64,000 bases of DNA from Bradyrhizobium oligotrophicum S58 (GTDB taxonomy: Bacteria > Pseudomonadota > Alphaproteobacteria > Rhizobiales > Xanthobacteraceae). The position numbers were made by a program, and so were the translations under genes. The stretch lies in assembly GCF_000344805.1 (NCBI RefSeq), contig NC_020453.1, positions 1,116,001-1,180,000 on the forward strand, written 5' to 3'. How positions within the stretch are numbered: position 1 is the first letter of the stretch; the number at the start of each line of letters is the position of its first letter. Shown here one piece after another: positions 24,105 through 32,003 of the stretch. Under the pieces are notes generated by a model. That model made no database searches. It saw only the letters and a list, made by a program, of their open reading frames with translations, and was not told where the DNA came from.

Positions 24105-24290
24105 ATGTTCATCGATGCACCCGCCCATTGGCCTGATGATCCCAAGCCGGAGCCGCCGAAGCGGCGGCTGTCGCCGCGAGGCGAGAAGCTGCTGCTGGTG
24201 CTGCTCGGCTTCAACATGATCCTGCTCGTGGTCGCGCCGATCGGCGGCGTCAGCTTGCTGCATTGGCTGGTTGCCGTGCTCGGGCGCTGA
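24105..24290 (+). CDS. Small membrane protein, unknown function
   Basis: A 61-residue protein: a proline-rich, charged N-terminal half (PDDPKPEPPKRRLSPRGEK) and a hydrophobic C-terminal half (LLLVLLGFNMILLVVAPIGGVSLLHWLVAVLGR) that would make one long or two short transmembrane helices. AAGGAG precedes the ATG at good distance, which supports it as a real gene despite its size. No known family recognised. Confidence 0.65.
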   Translation: MFIDAPAHWPDDPKPEPPKRRLSPRGEKLLLVLLGFNMILLVVAPIGGVSLLHWLVAVLGR

Positions 24291-24499
24291 GGCGCGCCCC
24301 GCGACCATCGCGGCGGACGGGCGCGCGCCCTTGCGTTGCAGCACAACGCCAAGTGGACATCGCGTTTGAGTTGTGAGACGTTTGTCGGGTTCACGCGCTT
24401 CCAATCGCTAACTACACGATCCATTTGAAAATGGTGACGGCGAATTCGGCCTGGCTGTTTCAGGCAGGACTCGACGTGTGACCATGGTGAGGTCAGTGC

Positions 24500-25264
24500 A
24501 TGACCACTTTTACCGGGCCGCCAGCGGACGCTGTTCGTAACAAGCCGATCTCGGACGAGTTGAAGCGCGTGCTCGAAGCCGCGGCCGAGGCGGCAGCGAT
24601 CGATACGATCCGGATCACATCGGGCGGGCAGGATGCGCTCGGCGAAGGCACGCGCCGTACCGGGTCGACGCGTCATGATCGCGGGCGCGCGGCGGACCTG
24701 CAATGCGTCGTCGGCGGCACGACGCTGACCTTCACGGATCAATCGGCCCCGCCCGGCATCCTCCGTTTCGTGACCGCGGCTGCCGCGGCGGGCGCGAACG
24801 GAATCGGCGCCGGCGTCGGCTACATGGGAAACCGGACCATCCACGTCGGATTCGGCACCTCCGTGAGCGACCATGCGGAGCTGACATGGGGCGCGGGCGG
24901 CCGGTCCGCGACCGCGCCGCAATGGCTGCGGGACGCCGCGGCCGCGGGTTGGGCGACGCCAGCGCCGCCGACGATCGCGCCTGCTGCCGCTGGCGCCGCC
25001 GCTGCGCGAGGCCGTTACGCCGTGATCGCGCGCAACGGCTTGAAGCTGCGCGGCGGCCCGGGCACGAATTTCGGCTCCGAGATCACGCTGCATGCCGGGA
25101 CCGAACTCGAGGTCGTCGAGAGGTCCAGCGTGGACCCCGCATGGGTCCGCGTCGACGTGCAGGGCGATGGCCTGCTCGACGGCTACGTGTTCGCGGCCTT
25201 CCTGGCGCCGGTGGCCTCAGGGCCGAACAGTGAAGATGCGGCAGAGCCGGGCGGCATGAGTTGA
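24500..25264 (+). CDS. Peptidase M15-like protein with C-terminal SH3b domain
   Basis: A 254-residue protein. The N-terminal 150 residues carry the zinc pattern of M15/D-Ala-D-Ala peptidases: STRHDRGRAADL (His59, Asp66) and TIHVGFG (His115). After an alanine/proline linker (about 152-170) comes a bacterial SH3 domain (171-236, YAVIARNGLKLRGGPGTNFGSE ... DGYVF). It would cleave peptidoglycan cross-links or peptides. There is no signal peptide, so it must leave the cell another way or act in the cytosol. The next gene encodes a lysozyme-like protein with a very similar SH3 module, implying a shared module origin and paired action. The catalytic glutamate is not certain from reading. Confidence 0.75.
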   Translation: MTTFTGPPADAVRNKPISDELKRVLEAAAEAAAIDTIRITSGGQDALGEGTRRTGSTRHDRGRAADLQCVVGGTTLTFTDQSAPPGILRFVTAAAAAGANGIGAGVGYMGNRTIHVGFGTSVSDHAELTWGAGGRSATAPQWLRDAAAAGWATPAPPTIAPAAAGAAAARGRYAVIARNGLKLRGGPGTNFGSEITLHAGTELEVVERSSVDPAWVRVDVQGDGLLDGYVFAAFLAPVASGPNSEDAAEPGGMS

Positions 25265-25313
25265 GCGGACTAGCAAGGCCATTTTTCATCGTACGTTGCG
25301 ACGGAGCGTTTTC

Positions 25314-26261
25314 ATGGTGACAGCCGACGATATCGGATGGTTCAAGCGGCAGTTTCGCACCCAGGTCGAGGCGGCCCTTCCGGGAACGCCGTTCGATCTC
25401 GACATGATCGTCGCCATCGCCTGTCAGGAGACGGGCTACATCTGGGCCGTGCTCCGCAAGAAGGAGCTTCCGCTCGATCGCGTCCTGGCGCTGTGCGTCG
25501 GCGACACGATCGACTTCAAGGGGCCGGGCAAAGGCCGGCAGGCCTTCCCGCGCAACAAGGACGCCCTGGTCGCCGAGCCGAACGGGCAGGCGATGTTCGA
25601 CATCGCCCGCAAGGCGCTGGAGGACATGGCGGCCTTCATTCCCGGCTACCGGGACGCGGTCGCCAACCCGAAGAAGTTCTGCCACGGTTTTGGGGTGTTC
25701 CAGCGCGACCTGCAGTTCTTCAAGGACGACCCCGACTACTTTCTCCAGCGGCGCTACGAGACTTTCTCCAACACCCTCGCGCAATGCCTCGGTGAGTTGC
25801 GGCGCGGGCTGAAGAAGCTCGGCTTCGAGTCCCGGACCAGTCTCACCGACATCGAGTTCGCGAGGGTCGCGATCGCCTACAACACCGGCGGCTACAACGC
25901 CGCCAAGGGATTGAAGCAGGGATTTTTCGACGGCGAAAAGTTCTATGGCGAGCGGATTTTCGATTTCGTGGAATTGTCGCGCAGCGTCGAGGTCGGCAGG
26001 GCGGTTGCGGCCGGACGCTACGTGGTGGTGGCGCGCGGCGGCCTCAAGCTGCGGGGCGGGCCGGGAACGAATTTCGCATCCGAAAAGACGCTTGCTGCCG
26101 GCACCGAATTGACCGTGGTCGAGAGCGACAGCCAGGATCCGTCATGGGTCCGGGTGGATCTGGAAGGCGACGGTCTGCTCGACGGCTACGTCTTTGCGAG
26201 CTTTCTCGCGCCCGCCGAACTGCATGCCGCCAGCCGCGAGGATGCGCCGGAGCCGGGTTGA
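25314..26261 (+). CDS. Lysozyme-like protein with C-terminal SH3b domain
   Basis: A 315-residue protein. The N-terminal region reads DMIVAIACQETGYIW (about 31-45), with Glu39 placed like the catalytic glutamate of lysozyme-type folds, and VAIAYNTGGYNAAKG further on is typical of transglycosylase-like domains. The C-terminal SH3b module (about 237-300, YVVVARGGLKLRGGPGTNFASE ... DGYVF) matches that of the preceding gene almost residue for residue. No signal peptide. The ATG at 25314 follows GGAG at normal spacing; a TTG at 25296 is the alternative. Glycan cleavage is inferred from fold-like motifs, not from a firm family match. Confidence 0.65.
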   Translation: MVTADDIGWFKRQFRTQVEAALPGTPFDLDMIVAIACQETGYIWAVLRKKELPLDRVLALCVGDTIDFKGPGKGRQAFPRNKDALVAEPNGQAMFDIARKALEDMAAFIPGYRDAVANPKKFCHGFGVFQRDLQFFKDDPDYFLQRRYETFSNTLAQCLGELRRGLKKLGFESRTSLTDIEFARVAIAYNTGGYNAAKGLKQGFFDGEKFYGERIFDFVELSRSVEVGRAVAAGRYVVVARGGLKLRGGPGTNFASEKTLAAGTELTVVESDSQDPSWVRVDLEGDGLLDGYVFASFLAPAELHAASREDAPEPG

Positions 26262-26311
26262 CGGATGATGTGACGTTCTGCCGTGGCCCACTCGCCCGGC
26301 GGGGACGACGT

Positions 26312-26722
26312 CTACACCTTCATGTCGATCACGGTGCGGCTCATCTCGTCGCTCACCTTCAGCACGCGCGCGTTGGCGGCGAAGCTGTATTTGGCGACGA
26401 GCTGGCTGATCATCTCCTGCGCGAGATCGACATTGGGCGACGCGACGAGGCCGTCCTTGTTGGCGAACGGCGCGGTGGGATCGTAGCTCGCCGATGTTCC
26501 GGAGCTTGAGCGGGTGATGGTCGTCTGGGTGCCGCCGCCTGCGGCGTCGGTCTGCACCAGGTCGAGCGGCTGATAGGCCTTCGGGGCACCTGCCGGCAGC
26601 GTGCCGTCGGCATTGGGCAGCGCGCCCGTGCTCCTGGCATTGGCAACGTTCGAGGCGGAGACCTCGAGCCGGCGCGATGCCGCATTCATGCCGGAGACTG
26701 CGATGGTGGCGGTGGGGCTCAT
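26312..26722 (-). CDS. Flagellar basal-body rod (FlgC-like) protein
   Basis: A 136-residue protein with the N-terminal rod motif (AVSGMNAASRRLEVSASNVANARSTG) and the C-terminal flagellar domain (FANKDGLVASPNVDLAQEMISQL ... DEMSRTVIDMKV). This is the layout of proximal-rod proteins such as FlgC, exported through the flagellar type III apparatus. No other flagellar gene is nearby, so it is an isolated copy, perhaps serving a second flagellar system or being a leftover. A perfect palindrome sits just before its start (26737-26751). The position between a lysozyme-like gene and an unrelated gene does not explain it. Confidence 0.82.
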   Translation of the reverse strand: MSPTATIAVSGMNAASRRLEVSASNVANARSTGALPNADGTLPAGAPKAYQPLDLVQTDAAGGGTQTTITRSSSGTSASYDPTAPFANKDGLVASPNVDLAQEMISQLVAKYSFAANARVLKVSDEMSRTVIDMKV

Positions 26723-26736
26723 GGGGCGCTTGCTGG

Positions 26737-26751
26737 TGACGTGACACGTCA
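26737..26751. promoter_or_regulatory. Perfect palindrome upstream of the flgC-like gene
   Basis: TGACGTG-A-CACGTCA, 7-bp arms around one base, 14 nt before the start codon on the minus strand. Such a position would block transcription or translation start; the cognate protein is unknown. Confidence 0.5.
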
Positions 26752-26966
26752 GCTAAGCCCGGGGTCTGCGAAGCAAGCGTCAAGACCGCTGACGGCATTC
26801 GAACGACACGGGCAAGGATTCGTTCACCATCGGCCGGCTCCGGTCACATCTGAGCGGCCCGCTCCGTGCAGCCGACCGGCCGCCGCATCTTCACGGTGGA
26901 TTGCGTAGGGCGCTGCTTATGAACGGCGGCCTTTCGCGGTAAATGGGCCGAGCAAGGAGATTTCCG

Positions 26967-28592
26967 ATGGCCAAATCAGGCGCGAAGCCCGCCGGTCTCG
27001 ACGACCATGCCAAAAAGCTGGCGGTGAGGCTTGCCAAGGGACGGCTGCCTCAGCCGACGCCGGAGCTCGAGCGCTTTCTGCTGACCCATCCCACCGAGAT
27101 CTTCGCGGCGGCCGAGGGTGTCCGCCGCAACATGCCGCCGGCCGGGGACGACGAAGCGCTCGGCATCGGCTATCTGTTTCTGCTGCAGATGCTGCTCGCG
27201 AGCCTGAACGAGCGGGAGAAGCGCGGCGCCAAGGATGCCGCCGAGCTGATCGCGCGCTTCCAGTCCGACCTGGCGGCGCAGGCCGAGGCCGGGGAAATCG
27301 ACGGCACCTTGCTCGCTTATCTCGGTGGCGCACTGCAGCAGGCCGGGATCGCCGCGTCTCCCGAGCTCACCGCCGCTTCGGTCGAGCTCGGCAACGAGGA
27401 TGAAGACGACGTGCTGCCGGATGACATCGTCTCGGTGCTCGAAGACATTCTCGAGGCCTGCGACGGCGATCCGTTCCAGATGGTGTCCGCCTTCGCCGAG
27501 GGCGCGCATCTGATGCCCGACGATGCCAAGATCGCGCTGGCCATCCATCTGGCGCAGAACGAGCAGCCGGATGCGCGTGCAGCCGCGGTGCTGTTCCTGC
27601 AGAACGGCAGCGCGGCGGTGCGCAACGCCACGGCAGCGGCGCTGGTGGAGCAGGCTGCGCGGCTGTCGCCCGTCGACCTCCGGCGGGTGATCGCGATACG
27701 CAACTGGCGGCCGGAACGCGAGCGCGCCGGGGTCGACGCGATCATCCAGAAGGCCCGGGCGGCCGGCGTAGCCTGCGCGCCCTGGGCGAAGGGGACGGTC
27801 GACAAGCTCAGATCCAGTGCGACCGACGGCTCCGGCACGCAGCTGTTGGTGGCGGTGTCGCCGGTCGACCGCAAGACGCAGCGGATCGCGACGATCTTCA
27901 CTCGCGATGGAATCTCCGAGGCGATGGCCAGCCAGCCGCAGCCGCTCCAGGCGGTCAAGGAGATCCTGGCCGGTCTGGCCGCGCAGGGGCGGCTGCTGGA
28001 CGTCAGCCGTGCGTTTATCGACCGCATGATCGGTCATCATCTCGGGCTCACTGTCAGACGCGGTGAGGTGCCGCCGGCGGGGCTGTTGCAGGTCGCTGAG
28101 ACCATCGGCGGCGCCGACTGGCAGCCGGCTCCGATCGCCCATCGCGAGCTCCTGAACGAGCTGATCGCCGATCTGCCGGACGATCTGCGCGTTCCCGAAG
28201 AGGTCACGATGGCCCTGGCCGACAGCGGCGACATCCCCGAACTCGACGGTGTCGAGGATTCCTGGTTCGAGGACGATGCCGCGCTGGAGGAGAAGGTGAA
28301 GAGCGCCGGCCGCCGCGCCCGCGAAAAGCTCCCCGCCAAGCTGCTGCAGAACGACGGCGCGATCGGCGCGCAGCGTGCGCGCTGGGCCGAGCTGTTCGTG
28401 CTGACGGCGCTGTGGATGCGCGAAGGTCCGCGCGACGAATGGTCCGCCTGGGCCGATCTCGCGGTCGTCGCGCGCGCGGTGCTCGACGGCCATGATCTCA
28501 ATCAGATCGGGTTGATGCGCAACATCGCCGAGCGGACGGTCGCATGCCTGGCCCGGGAGGACGACGGCGATTTTCAGGACGATTTGTTCTGA
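26967..28592 (+). CDS. Hypothetical alpha-helical protein, 541 aa
   Basis: I do not recognise this family. The protein is cytoplasmic (no signal or membrane segment), rich in Ala, Leu, Asp and Glu, and largely helical. The section around residues 165-260 (DPFQMVSAFAEGAHLMPDDAKIALAIHLAQN, then ARAAAVLFLQNGSAAVRNATAAALVEQ) looks like HEAT-type repeats. Two acidic patches (GNEDEDDVLPDD, EDSWFEDDAALEE) and an acidic tail DDGDFQDDLF are visible. The ATG at 26967 has AAGGAG upstream. Its end overlaps the convergent ferredoxin-like gene by 19 bp. Confidence 0.8.
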   Translation: MAKSGAKPAGLDDHAKKLAVRLAKGRLPQPTPELERFLLTHPTEIFAAAEGVRRNMPPAGDDEALGIGYLFLLQMLLASLNEREKRGAKDAAELIARFQSDLAAQAEAGEIDGTLLAYLGGALQQAGIAASPELTAASVELGNEDEDDVLPDDIVSVLEDILEACDGDPFQMVSAFAEGAHLMPDDAKIALAIHLAQNEQPDARAAAVLFLQNGSAAVRNATAAALVEQAARLSPVDLRRVIAIRNWRPERERAGVDAIIQKARAAGVACAPWAKGTVDKLRSSATDGSGTQLLVAVSPVDRKTQRIATIFTRDGISEAMASQPQPLQAVKEILAGLAAQGRLLDVSRAFIDRMIGHHLGLTVRRGEVPPAGLLQVAETIGGADWQPAPIAHRELLNELIADLPDDLRVPEEVTMALADSGDIPELDGVEDSWFEDDAALEEKVKSAGRRAREKLPAKLLQNDGAIGAQRARWAELFVLTALWMREGPRDEWSAWADLAVVARAVLDGHDLNQIGLMRNIAERTVACLAREDDGDFQDDLF

Positions 28593-28897
28593 TCATCGCG
28601 CAGCAGCGCCAAGGCGCCCGGGATGTCCTGGGTGTCGGAGACGAGCACGTACTCGCCGCGCTGGGCGCGGACGCCGCCGGTGACGACGACCGCCCGCTTC
28701 GGGCAGAGGCCGAAGCAGCTCGTCATGACGATGCGTGCGGGCTTCTCGCGCGGGCCGCTGCCCCGGTCGTCCTCGGGTCTCAGCGCGTGCTTGATCGCCT
28801 TCCTGAAGGCTTTGGGGTCATCGCTGCGCTTGAGGCATTTGCGGCAGACGAGCACTGGGGCAGCGCGGCGGGGGCGGACGATCGAGGGGAGAGCCAT
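28574..28897 (-). CDS. Thioredoxin-fold [2Fe-2S] ferredoxin-like protein
   Basis: A 107-residue protein with four cysteines in two pairs, VCRKC (Cys18, Cys21) and SCFGLC (Cys61, Cys65), with PKRAVVVTGG after the second pair. This resembles small thioredoxin-fold [2Fe-2S] ferredoxins; the first pair is closer together than in the classic version, so cluster type is not certain. It converges on and overlaps by 19 bp the large hypothetical gene. Partner and pathway unknown. Confidence 0.65.
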   Translation of the reverse strand: MALPSIVRPRRAAPVLVCRKCLKRSDDPKAFRKAIKHALRPEDDRGSGPREKPARIVMTSCFGLCPKRAVVVTGGVRAQRGEYVLVSDTQDIPGALALLRDDQNKSS

Positions 28898-29199
28898 GGG
28901 ATCGAGCTAAGCGCCCGCCCGAGGCGCCGCATCCCTCATGGACGCGCAGCCGCCGTGCGATCGGCGGGGTTCCGGGGGCTGTTGCGCCCGTCGCCGCGCC
29001 GCGACCCGGCGCCGTTGGGCTATTGCCCATGGGTGGAGCATATGATCTGGTTCGCGCGAGCCGTCTCGTCCGCCCCTTGGGGATGGCTGCGCGGGTCGGT
29101 TCCCGGCGCCGTGGCGGCCATGGCATAGTGCGGACCGGTCCGCGCCGAGCCCGTGCTCGGGTGAGGACGAGGGTGTTCGAAGGAGATCAATCCGGCGTC
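28898..29199. other. Upstream region of the SorC-family regulator gene
   Basis: About 300 bp between the divergent ferredoxin-like and regulator genes. It contains a perfect 14-bp palindrome (29130-29143, listed separately). No further gene is apparent. Confidence 0.4.
29130..29143. promoter_or_regulatory. Palindrome GCGGACCGGTCCGC
   Basis: A 14-bp perfect palindrome 56 bp before the start of the SorC-type regulator; candidate operator, possibly for autoregulation. It does not resemble the inverted repeat before the transporter gene (30253-30285). Confidence 0.35.
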
Positions 29200-30147
29200 A
29201 TGGCGGGCGACAGCGACAAATCACGGCTCGACGACGCCGCCCGTGCCGGCTGGCTGTATTTCATCGCCGGCCACACCCAGGACGAGATCGCCCGGATGCT
29301 GCAGGTGTCGCGCGCCTCGGCGCAGCGGCTGGTCTCGCTGTGCCTCGCCGAGCGGCTGATCACGTTCCGGCTCGAGCACCCGATCGCCTCCTGCATGGCG
29401 CTCGCCGCGCAGCTGAAAGAGCGCTTCGCGCTGGTGCATTGCGAGGTGGTGCCGACCGATCCGGCCGCGCCCACGGGGTCTGCCGGGATCGCCGAGCGCT
29501 GCGCCAACCTGCTGGAGACGACGTTGCGGGCCGAGACCCCCGTCATCATCGCGCTCGGAACGGGGCGGGCGGTGCGGGCCGCGGTCGAGCGCGTGTCGCC
29601 TGTCGACCGTCCCGAGCACCAGATCGTCTCGCTGGTCGGAAACATCCTCGCGGACGGCTCCGCCAGCTTCTTCGACACTGTGGGCCGGCTCGCCGACCGC
29701 ACCGGCGCGCGGCATTATCCGATGCCGCTGCCGTTCCTGATGGGCAGCGAAGACGAGCGCGACCGCATGGTGCGGCTCGATGCCATCGCCAAGGTCAAGG
29801 GCGTTGCCGACAAGGCCGATCTCAAGCTGATCGGCATCGGCCAGATGGACCAGAAGGCGCAGATGCATGTCGACGGCTTCGTCACCCGCGACGAGCTCAC
29901 CGAGATGATGCGGTTAGGGGCCATCGGCGAGATCACCGGCTGGGCCTATGACGCCAGCGGCAAGGTGATCGAAGGCGGCACCAATCGCAGGCTCACCAGC
30001 ATTCCGCCCGACGTGCCGGCCCGCGCCATGACCATTGCCGCGGCGCTGGGGCCGGCGAAGATCCCGGCTATCCGTGCGGCGCTGACCGGCCGGCTGATCA
30101 ACGGCCTGATCACGGACGAGGCCACGGCGCGCGCCATCCTGGCGTAA
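29200..30147 (+). CDS. SorC/DeoR-type sugar-binding transcriptional regulator
   Basis: A 315-residue DNA-binding regulator. The N-terminal helix-turn-helix reads HTQDEIARMLQVSRASAQRLVSLCL (about 25-49), and the long C-terminal sugar-phosphate-binding domain carries ALGTGRAVRAAVE and the family-typical VTRDELTEMM and AMTIAAALG. It precedes a polyol ABC transporter and catabolic genes on the same strand, so it probably senses a polyol, a ketose or its phosphate and controls that operon. The ATG at 29200 follows AAGGAG by about 14 nt, slightly long. Confidence 0.88.
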   Translation: MAGDSDKSRLDDAARAGWLYFIAGHTQDEIARMLQVSRASAQRLVSLCLAERLITFRLEHPIASCMALAAQLKERFALVHCEVVPTDPAAPTGSAGIAERCANLLETTLRAETPVIIALGTGRAVRAAVERVSPVDRPEHQIVSLVGNILADGSASFFDTVGRLADRTGARHYPMPLPFLMGSEDERDRMVRLDAIAKVKGVADKADLKLIGIGQMDQKAQMHVDGFVTRDELTEMMRLGAIGEITGWAYDASGKVIEGGTNRRLTSIPPDVPARAMTIAAALGPAKIPAIRAALTGRLINGLITDEATARAILA

Positions 30148-30229
30148 ACGCCTGCGGCGCTGCTCCTCACTATTCAATCACAGGACTGATTCCTGTCGCG
30201 CCGCACAACCTGTGGGCGCCGGCGCATGC

Positions 30230-30285
30230 TTGACAAAGCCCGATCAGTGTTGTGAACATAAGCCCAGCCCGTGAGCATATATTCA
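30230..30285 (+). promoter_or_regulatory. Candidate promoter and operator of the polyol operon
   Basis: TTGACA (30230-30235) is a good -35 box; the -10 element is weak (TGAACA at 17-bp spacing). From 30253, TGAACATA and TATATTCA (30278-30285) form an inverted repeat with one mismatch and a 17-nt spacer, overlapping the presumed start region. Likely target of the SorC-type regulator next door. Confidence 0.45.
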
Positions 30286-30310
30286 AGAACCGCGGGAATG
30301 GGAGGAGACC

Positions 30311-31642
30311 GTGAAGATCATCTTCACTCGGACGAGCATGCTTGCCGCCCTGATGGGTGCCGCCGCGCTGCTGACCAACGCGCCCGCGATGGCGGAGACG
30401 AGCCTGACCATCGCCACCGTCAACAACGGTGACATGATCCGGATGCAGGGCCTCACCAGCGAATTCACCAAAGCCAATCCCGACATCTCCGTGAAGTGGG
30501 TGACCCTGGAAGAGAACGTGCTGCGCCAGCGCGTCACCACCGACATCGCCACCAAGGGTGGCCAGTTCGACGTCCTCACCATCGGCACCTACGAGGTGCC
30601 GATCTGGGCCAAGAAGGGCTGGCTGGTGCCGCTCGACAAGCTCGGCGCCGACTATGACGCAGGCGATATCCTGCCGAAGATCAAGGATGCGGTGTCGGTC
30701 GACGGCAAGCTCTACGCCGCGCCGTTCTACGGCGAGAGCTCGATGGTGATGTACCGCACCGATTTGTTCGACAAGGCCGGGCTGAAGATGCCGGAGAGCC
30801 CGACCTGGGACTTCGTCATCGACGCCGCCAAGAAGCTCACCGACAAGCAGGCCGGCACGTTCGGCATCTGCCTGCGCGGCAAGGCCGGCTGGGGCGAGAA
30901 CATGGCGTTCCTGACCGCGATGTCGAATTCGTTCGGCGCGCGCTGGTTCGACGAGAAGTGGCAGCCGCAGTTCAACACGCCGGAATGGAAGAAGACGCTG
31001 ACGACCTACGTCGATCTGATGAAGGAGGCGGGACCTCCCGGCGCCAGCTCGAACGGCTTCAACGAGAATCTCGCGCTGTTCAATTCCGGCAAATGCGCGA
31101 TGTGGATCGATGCGACGGTGGCGGCGTCGTTCGTGACCAATCCGAAGGAGTCGAAAGTCGCCGACAAGGTCGGCTTCGCGCTGGCGCCCAACACCGGGCT
31201 CGGCAAGAACGCCAACTGGCTGTGGGCGTGGAGCCTCGCGGTCCCCGCCGGCTCGCAGAAGGTCGAGGCGGCCGAGAAGTTCATCGCCTGGGCGACCAGC
31301 AAGGACTACCTCAAGCTCGTCGCCTCGAAGGACGGCTGGGCCAACGTGCCGCCGGGCACCCGCACCTCGCTGTACAAGAACGAGGAGTATCTGAAGGTCG
31401 CGCCGTTCGCCAAGCTGACCCTGGCCTCGATCGATGCCGCCGATCCGAACAAGCCGACGGTCAAGCCGGTGCCTTACGTCGGCGTACAATACGCCGCGAT
31501 TCCTGAATTCCAGGGCATCGGCACCGCGGTGGGGCAGCAGTTCTCGGCCGCACTCGCCGGCTCGATGACGGTGGATGCGGCACTCAGCGCGGCGCAATCG
31601 GCCACCGAACGCGAGATGAAGCGCGCCGGCTACATCAAATAG
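30311..31642 (+). CDS. smoE: Polyol (sorbitol/mannitol-type) ABC transporter binding protein
   Basis: A 443-residue periplasmic solute-binding protein. The signal peptide is MKIIFTRTSMLAALMGAAALLTNAPAMA. The mature part shows the family 1 binding-protein pattern (SEFTKANPDISVKW, DVLTIGTYEVPIWAKKGWLVPLD, LYAAPFYGESSMVMYRTDLF, NGFNENLALFNSGKCAMWIDATV). Close resemblance to SmoE/MtlE-type sorbitol/mannitol binders, with a polyol kinase and dehydrogenase downstream, supports a polyol substrate. GTG start with GGAGG six bases before it. A strong hairpin terminator follows, so this protein is probably made in excess over the permeases. Confidence 0.9.
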   Translation: MKIIFTRTSMLAALMGAAALLTNAPAMAETSLTIATVNNGDMIRMQGLTSEFTKANPDISVKWVTLEENVLRQRVTTDIATKGGQFDVLTIGTYEVPIWAKKGWLVPLDKLGADYDAGDILPKIKDAVSVDGKLYAAPFYGESSMVMYRTDLFDKAGLKMPESPTWDFVIDAAKKLTDKQAGTFGICLRGKAGWGENMAFLTAMSNSFGARWFDEKWQPQFNTPEWKKTLTTYVDLMKEAGPPGASSNGFNENLALFNSGKCAMWIDATVAASFVTNPKESKVADKVGFALAPNTGLGKNANWLWAWSLAVPAGSQKVEAAEKFIAWATSKDYLKLVASKDGWANVPPGTRTSLYKNEEYLKVAPFAKLTLASIDAADPNKPTVKPVPYVGVQYAAIPEFQGIGTAVGQQFSAALAGSMTVDAALSAAQSATEREMKRAGYIK

Positions 31643-31708
31643 TCGCGCCAAAAATAGGCGCGCCAAGTCTATCAGCTCGACATGAAACTCCTCCCGAGCT
31701 GATCACTG

Positions 31709-31743
31709 GCGGCCATCCCTCCCTACAGGGATGGCCGCATTTT
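31709..31743 (+). terminator. Hairpin after the binding-protein gene (attenuating terminator)
   Basis: GCGGCCATCCCT (31709-31720) and AGGGATGGCCGC (31727-31738) form a perfect 12-bp stem with a 6-nt loop, followed by ATTTTCT. Lying inside the transport operon, it likely lowers expression of the downstream permeases. Confidence 0.8.
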
Positions 31744-31770
31744 CTCTCCGCTGTCGACGCCTACGGGACC

Positions 31771-31859
31771 CGTAGGGTGGGCAAAGCGCAGCGTGCCCAC
31801 CGTCCCGCGCGAACGTGAAGCTGGTGGGCACGGCGCTGCGCGCCTTTGCCCACCCTACG
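31771..31859. repeat. Palindromic repeat, CGTAGGGTGGGCA type
   Basis: Left arm 31771-31801 and right arm 31823-31859 are imperfect inverted copies, both containing the GTAGGGTGGGCAAAG core or its complement. It sits between the binding-protein gene and the first permease. Confidence 0.8.
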
Positions 31860-31872
31860 CAAGCCATCAGTT

Positions 31873-31954
31873 CGTCATTGCGAGGAGCGAAGCGACGAAG
31901 CAATCCAGAGCCCCGCTCACGACGCTGGATTGCTTCGCTTCGCTCGCAATGACG
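31873..31954. repeat. Palindromic repeat, CGTCATTGCGAG type (copy 1)
   Basis: Begins CGTCATTGCGAG and ends CTCGCAATGACG, with inner GCAATCCAG/CTGGATTGC arms. The same family recurs at 46491-46608 and 49998-50078. I recall this element type as abundant in Bradyrhizobium and relatives. Confidence 0.88.
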
Positions 31955-32003
31955 GCGGTGTTCACCGACCAAGCAGTGTTCATCGAGCAAAACGGATAGC
32001 GAC

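Noticed and set aside
30170..31666. 498-aa open frame on the minus strand
   Set aside because: Antisense of the polyol-binding protein gene, which has a signal peptide and a good ribosome site.
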